Under the pieces are notes generated by a model. The model made no database searches and was not told the origin of the DNA. It worked only from the letters and a program-made list of their open reading frames with translations. A stretch of DNA of 8,928 nt, from contig CAMVBP010000079.1 in the NCBI GenBank assembly GCA_947165795.1, forward strand, positions 1 through 8,928, in the 5' to 3' direction. The position numbers and the translations under genes are program-made. This DNA is from an uncultured Treponema sp. (lineage in GTDB: Bacteria; Spirochaetota; Spirochaetia; Treponematales; Treponemataceae). This document shows, piece after piece, positions 1 through 5,582 of the stretch. How positions within the stretch are numbered: position 1 is the stretch's first letter; every line of letters starts with the position of its first letter.

Positions 1-32
1 AAGATGAAATCGACGAAAGCAAGATTAAATAA
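1..32 (+). other. Possible 3' end of an upstream reading frame
   Basis: Reading from base 3 gives DEIDESKIK and then a TAA at 30-32. The composition is plausible for a protein C-terminus, but only nine codons are visible. The next frame, open from base 29, continues as SGVYKWKFENGVFLKY and runs without a stop into the gene at 86. The two pieces may therefore belong to one gene broken by a one-base slip in the A-rich stretch around 24-32. Equally, this could simply be the end of a separate gene. Confidence 0.3.
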
Positions 33-85
33 GTGGAGTTTATAAATGGAAATTTGAAAATGGGGTCTTTTTAAAATATAATAAT

Positions 86-802
86 ATGACGGGAATAATA
101 GAAACCTTTTATATATATACATTAGAAAATTCTTTATATCAAATAAGTTGTTATAATGCATTTGACTTTGCTAATAGGTTGGGATATACATTTAATCAAA
201 TGGTTTATGAATGTGAAGGAATGTTTCATGATTATCAATATTCTAAAGAATTAGTTTTACGATTGCGAAAAAATCATTTAGAAATAAATGAGAATAACGC
301 AAAAATTTTATTATATTTTAATCTTCCATTTTTGATACCTTTTATTTTATCTTATAATGATGTAATTACAACACCTATAAATTATTATGCAAGTTCTGAA
401 CTGAATGAAAACGGAATCCTTTATAAGGCGGACAACTTAAAAACAAAAGATGGATTACCTTGGGTTTCAGCAAATGGAAAAGGAATTAAAGATAAAATTA
501 CTATTAAGCTTCCTGCAGCCGATGGAACAAAAATAGCTTTTTTAAATGGATATCAATCTGATTCTAGACCAGATTTATATAAATCAAATTCTCGTGCACG
601 CATAATTCAAATAAAAAATATTGAAACTGGTCTAAGTAAAACAATTGTTTTAGAAGATTCAACGAGTTTACAAATTTTTGATTTAGATGAGCTATGGATA
701 AATCTTGATTTGTACAAGACATTAGAATTTACAATTGAAGATGTATATTGTGGTGAAAAATATGATGATTTATGTATTCAAGCTATTTTGCCAATTTATT
801 AG
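86..802 (+). CDS. Protein with C-terminal discoidin-like (NADase-type) glycan-binding domain, probably missing its N-terminus
   Basis: 238 residues from the first ATG. Residues about 105-238 match, by my recollection, the NADase-type glycan-binding domain found at the C-terminus of many Treponema surface or secreted proteins. Landmarks are W126, the G131/G133 pair, NGYQS at 154-158, Y165 and NSR at 168-170, and DVYxGxKYDDxC at 219-230. The domain family is thought to bind carbohydrate; no enzyme active site is visible. Residues 1-100 are rich in aromatic residues and asparagine and are not recognised. There is no signal peptide, although relatives are usually exported. No good ribosome binding site precedes ATG 86: the nearest purine run, GGGG at 62-65, is too far upstream. 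The frame is open back to base 29 with coding-like sequence but no start codon. The true gene probably began outside the window, and this may be a frameshifted remnant. It is more AT-rich than the genes to its right. Confidence 0.6.
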   Translation: MTGIIETFYIYTLENSLYQISCYNAFDFANRLGYTFNQMVYECEGMFHDYQYSKELVLRLRKNHLEINENNAKILLYFNLPFLIPFILSYNDVITTPINYYASSELNENGILYKADNLKTKDGLPWVSANGKGIKDKITIKLPAADGTKIAFLNGYQSDSRPDLYKSNSRARIIQIKNIETGLSKTIVLEDSTSLQIFDLDELWINLDLYKTLEFTIEDVYCGEKYDDLCIQAILPIY

Positions 803-809
803 GTAGTGT

Positions 810-911
810 ATGAAAAAGAATATTTTTATAATTCAAAAAATATCACATGACACATTTGAGAATGATGATTATTATGATTATATTATTCGTGGAATAAAGA
901 AAAAACAATAG
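810..911 (+). CDS. Small hypothetical reading frame, 33 residues
   Basis: ATG at 810 starts MKKNIFIIQKISHD and ends with RGIKKKQ before a TAG at 909-911. It begins seven bases after the preceding stop, with a weak AGG at 801-803 upstream, so translation coupled to the gene before is possible. The residues are mostly Lys, Ile, Asp and Tyr, as expected from AT-rich DNA, so the frame could be chance or the remnant of a longer gene. No family is recognised. Confidence 0.2.
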   Translation: MKKNIFIIQKISHDTFENDDYYDYIIRGIKKKQ

Positions 912-913
912 TA

Positions 914-979
914 ATGAAGAAAAACATTATAGATGAGGTTTCATTCGACTACTTTAAGCAAAAGTACATCGAATTGTAG
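914..979 (+). CDS. Tiny reading frame, possible gene remnant, 21 residues
   Basis: ATG 914 reads MKKNIIDEVSFDYFKQKYIEL and stops at TAG 977-979. The amphipathic, well-mixed sequence looks more protein-like than the surroundings. It has no convincing ribosome binding site and is short enough to be chance. It starts with MKKNI, like the frame at 810, which may only reflect Lys/Asn/Ile-rich AT composition. It lies just upstream of the ribosome binding site of the gene at 1005. Confidence 0.15.
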   Translation: MKKNIIDEVSFDYFKQKYIEL

Positions 980-992
980 AAAATGCATGTAT

Positions 993-998
993 AAGGAG
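993..998 (+). promoter_or_regulatory. Strong Shine-Dalgarno AAGGAG that fixes a TTG start
   Basis: AAGGAG lies six bases before TTG 1005. No in-frame ATG in this region has a comparable site: ATG 987 would place the motif inside its own coding sequence, and ATG 933 has nothing upstream. Confidence 0.6.
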
Positions 999-1004
999 TT
1001 CATT

Positions 1005-1289
1005 TTGAGAAAAGAAAGAAAAAAGTTTAGCTGGCCTAGAAACAGGTTTTGCAAAGTAAAAAAGTATGAGCCTAGAAAATTTAAGTTAATTACACCGCCG
1101 GTGATTACTGTAAATGAAGAATTATTAAAAGAGTCATTCTTAAATGAGGAGTCTGAAAATCAGAAAGAAGGGAATGCCCAGGAATCTGTTGTTGAACTTT
1201 TTGATTTTGGTTCCTGCGATGAAAATGTTTTCTTTTCAAATTCTGCATATTGGGATAATCTTATGAAATCTTTTACACGGCATAAATAA
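1005..1289 (+). CDS. Hypothetical small protein, basic N-terminal half and acidic C-terminal half
   Basis: 94 residues when started at TTG 1005. The frame is open further upstream, to an ATG at 933, but the near-ideal AAGGAG six bases before TTG argues for the shorter form. The first 33 residues are strongly basic (RKERKKFSWPRNRF, then KVKKYEPRKFK). The middle and C-terminal parts are acidic (NEELLKESFLNEESEN, VVELFDFGSCDEN), and the end is basic again (FTRHK). There is no signal peptide, membrane segment or recognisable domain. The charge split would suit a nucleic-acid or ribosome-associated protein, but that is speculation. The gene stands alone, followed by an AT-rich stretch of about 155 bases before the lipoprotein gene. 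Confidence 0.5.
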   Translation: MRKERKKFSWPRNRFCKVKKYEPRKFKLITPPVITVNEELLKESFLNEESENQKEGNAQESVVELFDFGSCDENVFFSNSAYWDNLMKSFTRHK

Positions 1290-1338
1290 AAAAACAGTGT
1301 GAATCCCCATGCACTGAAAATATATATTTGGCAAGGCA

Positions 1339-1400
1339 TTTTTTTATGAAAAAAAATCACCTGATATTTTTATCACGGAATTATTTTTTTCATAAAAAAA
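1339..1400. repeat. Perfect 17-bp A/T inverted repeat in the intergenic region
   Basis: The left arm at 1339-1355 is seven T, ATG, seven A. The right arm at 1384-1400 is seven T, CAT, seven A, its exact reverse complement. The 28-base spacer contains a second small hairpin: TGATA at 1362-1366 and TATCA at 1371-1375 around TTTT. The result is a nested, almost GC-free foldback. It lies downstream of the gene ending at 1289 and about 45 bases upstream of the lipoprotein start. It could aid transcript ending, act as a cruciform or a protein site, or be a by-product of AT richness. Confidence 0.55.
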
Positions 1401-1401
1401 T

Positions 1402-1420
1402 TCTGCGGTCGCTTTTTTTT
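1402..1420 (+). terminator. Weak candidate terminator
   Basis: A minimal GCG-GT-CGC stem at 1405-1412 is followed directly by eight T (1413-1420). The A7 run at 1394-1400 could extend the stem by pairing with the T run. The GC core is only three pairs, so this is a weak call. It would serve the gene ending at 1289, and it lies only about 25 bases before the lipoprotein start codon. Confidence 0.25.
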
Positions 1421-1444
1421 ATATGAAAAATTTATGGGGGTAAA

Positions 1445-2605
1445 ATGAATTTACGAAATTTTAAAAAGCATGTTTTTTCCGGCAGCTGGATTCTGCTTCA
1501 GGCTGTTATTATTTCTGCAATTACAATTTTTTCTGTACTGCCTATTTCCTGCAAGGTTTCTACAGAAGGTATTGAACTTTCCTCGGGCGATTATGATGCT
1601 CCGACTTTAAAAGACTTAAAAGTTATTGATGAAAAAACTCTTGAAATTGAATTTTCTGAATGGGTAAGAATCAGGAGTGTTATCGTTTCTCCGTATATTG
1701 AAGGCGTTTCTGATTCCTTTGAACGGAGTATAACAAATGAGCTTTCAAGAGCAATTGCCAGTGCAACAGGTCAAAATGGCGCAATAAGATGTTCTGTTGA
1801 AACTTCTGATGACGGAAGAGTAGTGACATTTATAATGGAAGATTCAACTGTAGTTGGAAAGTGTTATGAGATTCTTGGAATAGTTGAAGATTCAAACGGT
1901 AATTCATTAACTTTTTGTGTTCCATTTACCGGATTTAATCCGAATATTCCCAATGTGCTCATTACTGAAATTCAGCCAAAGTACAAAGGAACAGAAAATA
2001 AAGTTCCGGTTTATAAATGTGAATATGCCGAGCTTCTGATTCTTGAGGATGGAAATCTTGCCGGGCTTGAAGTATTCTTTGCTTCTTATGAGGCTAAATG
2101 CCGTTTTGTGCTTCCTGCTGTTGATGTTAAAAAAGGGGAGGTAATTCTTGTTCATTTACGTACGGCCGGCGATGGCTGCATTTCTGAAACTGGCGATGAT
2201 TTTACGGAATCTACACGGACCTTTTCTAATTCAAATGTACGGGATATATGGAGTGAGAATAAATCAAAATGTCTGAATTCAGATAATGATATTTTGATTG
2301 TACGCAATATTGTAAATCAGAAGATTGTTGATGGTGTTATGTTTTCAAATAATAAAATAGATGAATGGGAAGGTAATGAACTTTCTTTTGCACAGCAGCT
2401 TGTAGATGAAGGATTTTATGATTCTATAGATATAGATAATTCTGCTGAATCGAATGTAGGTACAAGTTTAAAAAAATCGATCCAGAGAAAAAACGCAAAA
2501 GTTCTAAGGGAAAAACTGTTGGAAGGTGAATTAAATATAGAAGAATTCAAACTTCAGAAATCATCAAACTGGATATGCACGGAACCTTCTCCCGGGGATT
2601 TATAA
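1445..2605 (+). CDS. Lipoprotein with Ig-like domain and lamin-tail domain
   Basis: 386 residues with a good site (GGGGG, then TAAA, then ATG). A basic N-terminus (NLRNFKKH) and a hydrophobic stretch at about 11-34 lead to LPISC with Cys36, a relaxed spirochaete-type lipobox, so the mature protein is likely lipid-anchored outside the cytoplasmic membrane. Residues about 51-160 read as an SbsA-like bacterial Ig fold: DAPTLKDLKVIDEKTLEIEF, with the polarity of a domain that begins 'V.D..TL.I.FSE'. Residues about 170-386 resemble a lamin-tail (LTD) domain: VLITEIQPKYK, EYAELLIL at 193-200, DGNLAGLEVFF, and the usual closing W376 plus SPG at 382-384. LTD proteins in bacteria are mostly exported and thought to mediate binding or adhesion; no catalytic domain is attached here. 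Seven or more Cys residues in the mature part are notable for an exported protein. It is probably a single-gene unit. Confidence 0.75.
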   Translation: MNLRNFKKHVFSGSWILLQAVIISAITIFSVLPISCKVSTEGIELSSGDYDAPTLKDLKVIDEKTLEIEFSEWVRIRSVIVSPYIEGVSDSFERSITNELSRAIASATGQNGAIRCSVETSDDGRVVTFIMEDSTVVGKCYEILGIVEDSNGNSLTFCVPFTGFNPNIPNVLITEIQPKYKGTENKVPVYKCEYAELLILEDGNLAGLEVFFASYEAKCRFVLPAVDVKKGEVILVHLRTAGDGCISETGDDFTESTRTFSNSNVRDIWSENKSKCLNSDNDILIVRNIVNQKIVDGVMFSNNKIDEWEGNELSFAQQLVDEGFYDSIDIDNSAESNVGTSLKKSIQRKNAKVLREKLLEGELNIEEFKLQKSSNWICTEPSPGDL

Positions 2606-2634
2606 TTGAACAATAACATTTAAATATTGACGAG

Positions 2635-2663
2635 TTGCGAGCAAGTGCTGTTTATGATATATT
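2635..2663 (+). promoter_or_regulatory. Candidate promoter giving a leaderless U32 transcript
   Basis: TTGCGA at 2635-2640 and TATATT at 2658-2663 are separated by 17 bases. Seven bases after the end of the -10 lies base 2670, the A of the ATG. A TTGACG at 2627-2632 is a better -35 by sequence but sits 20 bases from the nearest TATGAT (2653-2658). No purine-rich ribosome binding site lies in the last 25 bases before the ATG, which fits a leaderless start. Confidence 0.35.
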
Positions 2664-2669
2664 TTGAAT

Positions 2670-4940
2670 ATGGTTGAATTGCTTGCTCCTGCGGGAAATA
2701 TTGAATCTCTGGAAGCTGCAATCGGCGAAGGTGCCGATGCAGTTTATCTTGGTTTAAAGAATTTTAATGCTCGTTTAAGAACTACAAATTTTGCATGGAA
2801 TCAATTTGAAGCAACTGTAGAAAGTCTTCATCGTAGAAATAAGAAGGTTTATGTAACTGTAAATACTGTTTGTGAAGAACGTGAAACTGAACGTCTTTAC
2901 AGATTCCTTTCTTATTTGAATCAGATTGGTCCGGATGCTTTGATTGTTCAGGATTTTGCCGTTATGAGAATGGCTCAGGAATTCTTTCCGAATCTTGAAC
3001 TTCATGCTTCTACTCAAATGAATGTAGAAAGTACAAATGCCGTTCGATTGCTTCAAAAAAATGGCGTAAAAAGAGCTGTCCTTGCAAGAGAACTCAACCT
3101 TGAAGAAATTAAAAAAATTAAAGACGAAACAAATGCAGAACTCGAAATATTTGTTCATGGCGCTTTATGTGTAAGCGAAAGCGGCTTGTGTCTTTTTTCA
3201 AGTTTTCTTGGCGGTAAGTCTGCCAATCGCGGAATGTGTACACAAGCCTGCCGAAGATTTTATTCAGCGGAAGTTCCTTCCGGTGTTAAACAGGGGTATT
3301 ATTTTTCTCCGTGCGATTTACAGTTAATCGATTATATTCCTGCACTTATCGAAGCCGGTGTAGATTCATTTAAAATTGAAGGCCGAATGAAAAGTGCAGA
3401 ATATGTCGGTAACGTTGTTGCGGCTTACCGCTATGTAATTGATCATTATAAAGAAGATAAAAAAGGTGCAATTGCTGCAGGAAAAAGAATTCTTGCTTCC
3501 GATTTTGCTCGTTCAAAAACTACTTACTGGTATGGTTTTTCAACTCCGGAAGAAGGTGTTAAAGCTGCTGCAGAAAAAATTCTTAATCCGAATCAGGCTG
3601 GCGGAACAGGTATATATCTTGGAAAAATAGATAAATTAAAACCTGCTCCAAAAGAAATCATTGAAAGCTTAAGAAAAACTCTTCCTGCTAATTCTGATGA
3701 AAAACTTTTCCAGATTCAGTTTGCAACTTTAAAAGGCGGCAGTTATGAACCTGATCCTGGTGATTCAATTCGTCTTCATAAAAAAGATGATACAGGCCGG
3801 GAAAGTCATAAAATACGTTCCGTAGAATTTGATGAAGAGTCTGAGAAAAGATGGATCGATATTCCGCAGGGCTTTACCTCTGGAGATGAAGTTTATCTTT
3901 TACAGATGAAAGCCGGAACAAAACGTTATTCAAGAATTCTTCCTCCGGACCTGGCAAAATATCGCCGTCAGCCTAGAGATGAAAAACTTCCTATTCTGGA
4001 TTTGACTCCAATTAAAGATAAGGAACTTGATTATTTCCCTGAAGGAATTTATGTTCAGGTTTCTTCAATTGCTGATGTTTTTGCAATTCAGGGAATTAAT
4101 CCTGTAAGAATTATTCTTGAATATAATTCAGAAACTGCGTATGACCTGTTAAATAAAAAAACAGTCCTGCCGTTTTCTAAAAAACAGATTTACATATCGC
4201 TTGATCCTTTCTGTACTCCGTCTCAGGAAGATGGACTTTTACAGAATCTTGAAAAGCTGATTGAAATTGGCTACTTTAATTTTGTCGCAAATAATCTTGC
4301 GCATATTCAAATGCTCAAAGATAAAAAGGTAAATATAATAGGCGGTCCTTATCTTTATACATTTAACCGCTGGTCTGTTTCCTGGCTGGAGAACCAGAAT
4401 CTTGGTGCATTTATTATGCCTTACGAAAATTCAAGGCGCAACCTCGAAGCAACTTATGAAGCAAATGTTCGAGGCAGAGTTTTGGTTCCTGTATTTGCTT
4501 ACCCTGCGCTTTTTAGAATGCGTTTTAGTCTCCCAGAGGATTATGACTTTTTGTACTTTGAAGATAAGGAAGGAAAAGAGTTTAAGGTTAATTCTACAGT
4601 AGACGGTTCCTTTGTAATGCCCGAAGAACCTTTTTCTATCCTTGATAAAGTTACATATATTAATTCATCTGGTTTTAAAAGAATCCTTATTGATTTTTCT
4701 AAAACAAAGGTTAATAGAGCTCAGATAAAGGCAGTAATGACCTCATTAACAAAGGGACAGCCTTTACCTGGCATTTCAAGATTCAACTGGAAAGATGGTT
4801 TTTATTCTCCTCAGCAGATGGAGGAATATAAAGCTGCAAATGAAAGGGCTAATTCTGCATCTGTGCAACCTTCCGGTAAGAAAGGTGGAAAACCTTTTCA
4901 TAAGCAACCTTATAAAAGAACTCCAAAAGGAAAAAAATAA
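2670..4940 (+). CDS. U32 'peptidase' family protein, RlhA/TrhP-like RNA hydroxylation type
   Basis: 756 residues from ATG 2670 (MVELLAPAGN, the usual family N-terminus); TTG 2664 would add two residues. The N-terminal TIM-barrel-like domain spans about 1-250: GADAVYLG at 21-28, DALIVQD at 89-95, ELHASTQMN at 110-118, and the U32 signature from E159 through GALC to G172 and C174. C167, C174, C190 and C194 reproduce the CX6C, X15, CX3C spacing I recall for E. coli RlhA; FKIEGR follows at 234-239. The characterised relatives RlhA and TrhP are not proteases but hydroxylate 23S rRNA C2501 and tRNA U34, so an RNA-modifying role is more likely than collagenase activity. A beta-rich part (about 310-430) precedes a second barrel-like region (about 455-620), and the tail at 733-756 is Lys/Arg-rich. 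It converges with ssb. The family is confident; the exact substrate is not. Confidence 0.9.
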   Translation: MVELLAPAGNIESLEAAIGEGADAVYLGLKNFNARLRTTNFAWNQFEATVESLHRRNKKVYVTVNTVCEERETERLYRFLSYLNQIGPDALIVQDFAVMRMAQEFFPNLELHASTQMNVESTNAVRLLQKNGVKRAVLARELNLEEIKKIKDETNAELEIFVHGALCVSESGLCLFSSFLGGKSANRGMCTQACRRFYSAEVPSGVKQGYYFSPCDLQLIDYIPALIEAGVDSFKIEGRMKSAEYVGNVVAAYRYVIDHYKEDKKGAIAAGKRILASDFARSKTTYWYGFSTPEEGVKAAAEKILNPNQAGGTGIYLGKIDKLKPAPKEIIESLRKTLPANSDEKLFQIQFATLKGGSYEPDPGDSIRLHKKDDTGRESHKIRSVEFDEESEKRWIDIPQGFTSGDEVYLLQMKAGTKRYSRILPPDLAKYRRQPRDEKLPILDLTPIKDKELDYFPEGIYVQVSSIADVFAIQGINPVRIILEYNSETAYDLLNKKTVLPFSKKQIYISLDPFCTPSQEDGLLQNLEKLIEIGYFNFVANNLAHIQMLKDKKVNIIGGPYLYTFNRWSVSWLENQNLGAFIMPYENSRRNLEATYEANVRGRVLVPVFAYPALFRMRFSLPEDYDFLYFEDKEGKEFKVNSTVDGSFVMPEEPFSILDKVTYINSSGFKRILIDFSKTKVNRAQIKAVMTSLTKGQPLPGISRFNWKDGFYSPQQMEEYKAANERANSASVQPSGKKGGKPFHKQPYKRTPKGKK

Positions 4941-4974
4941 ATCCACTAAACGCAGCTGAATACTGTGCTGAATT

Positions 4975-5394
4975 TTAGAAAGATACTGCCTCCTTCACTA
5001 ATTCAGATTCTGCTTCCAGCTGAACATCCTTTTCTTCCATTTTCTCAGAATCTTCCTGCTTCTGAACTGCGGGCTTATATTCTACATGTTCGGCAATGAC
5101 ATAAACTCTGCTGAAGAATTTACCTTCATCGTCCTTCCATTTAGCCTGCTTCAACCTTCCCACAACTCTTACGCTTCTTCCCTTTGTGCTTTTCTTAAAG
5201 CACGCTTCAGCAGCCTTTCCATAAACCTCAACATCAAAATACGAAACTTCTTCAACACCTTGATCTGATTTGTTTCTGTACCATCTGTTTACGGCAATAG
5301 AAAATTTACAGATTTTAAAACCTTCAGCAGGTTCTACCATCTCTGCATCACGGACAAGATTTCCTTCCAAAATTATAGAATTTAATTGATTCAT
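4975..5394 (-). CDS. ssb: Single-stranded DNA-binding protein
   Basis: 139 residues from the ATG at 5394 (MNQLNSIILEGNLVRD). GAGG lies a short, proper distance upstream, so I reject the 14-residue extension to 5436. Residues about 3-106 form the OB fold of bacterial SSB: ICKFSIAVNRWYR at 28-40, SYFDVEVYGKAAE at 51-63, GRSVRVVGRLKQAKW at 72-86 and SRVYVIAEHVEYKP at 95-108. It would bind single-stranded DNA in replication, repair and recombination. The tail from about 110 is short and acidic but ends in ELVKEAVSF instead of the classic DDDIPF tip that recruits partner proteins; only the final Phe and a hydrophobic neighbourhood remain. The gene is not between rpsF and rpsR here, the common place for the housekeeping copy. 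It may therefore be the sole lineage-typical ssb or a second paralogue; the window cannot decide. Confidence 0.92.
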   Translation of the reverse strand: MNQLNSIILEGNLVRDAEMVEPAEGFKICKFSIAVNRWYRNKSDQGVEEVSYFDVEVYGKAAEACFKKSTKGRSVRVVGRLKQAKWKDDEGKFFSRVYVIAEHVEYKPAVQKQEDSEKMEEKDVQLEAESELVKEAVSF

Positions 5395-5454
5395 AAAACA
5401 TTCCTCTAAAAATAAATCATTTTCGCCGGCCAGCATATTTCACAGCAAAACAGC

Positions 5455-5483
5455 TGCATATATATAAACGCAAAAACTTTCAA
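5455..5483 (-). promoter_or_regulatory. Candidate ssb promoter
   Basis: On the minus strand TTGAAA (5478-5483) and TATGCA (5455-5460) are 17 bases apart. An overlapping TATATA is an alternative -10. The predicted leader is about 55 bases and contains a small hairpin (CAGC, TGTTTT, GCTG) and a GCCGGC palindrome. The strong A-tracts immediately upstream support a promoter here. Confidence 0.35.
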
Positions 5484-5533
5484 TTTTTACCAAAAATTTT
5501 GAAAAAAAGTTTAAAAAAAATCATTTTTTTTTT
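5472..5533. repeat. Phased A/T tracts upstream of ssb, likely curved DNA
   Basis: Runs of A or T are centred near 5474, 5485, 5496, 5505, 5516 and 5528, about 9-12 bases apart and so near the helical repeat. Such phasing produces intrinsic curvature and often works as an UP-element-like activator. The last two runs (A8 at 5513-5520 and T10 at 5524-5533) also form a foldback with a three-base loop just downstream of the 633-residue gene, so they may help end that transcript too. Confidence 0.5.
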
Positions 5534-5582
5534 CAGAGGATGAGAAAAACTGATATGTGAGGAGTAAAACTGCAGTAAAGAT

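Noticed and set aside
1295..1316. Hairpin CAGTGT and GCACTG after the small charged gene
   Set aside because: The stem is five pairs plus a wobble, and the T run needed for a terminator lies on the minus strand, where no gene ends.
1160..1360. Minus-strand 66-codon frame crossing the end of the small charged protein
   Set aside because: No ribosome binding site, antisense to a better-supported gene, and it starts inside the AT foldback.
2664..2669. TTG start for the U32 gene
   Set aside because: It adds only two residues, and ATG 2670 gives the family's usual N-terminus (MVELLAPAGN).
1907..3158. Minus-strand frames of 82 and 127 codons opposite the lipoprotein and U32 genes
   Set aside because: They lie antisense to well-supported genes and their Phe/Ile/Cys-rich composition is typical of reading AT-rich coding DNA backwards.
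4950..4974. Hairpin (CAGC and GCTG) between the convergent U32 and ssb genes as a two-way terminator
   Set aside because: Only four base pairs with a ten-base loop and a short T run; too weak to call, though a terminator is expected there.
5395..5436. Longer SSB N-terminus starting at 5436
   Set aside because: The added 14 residues do not belong to the OB fold, and the internal ATG has a proper GAGG site in front.
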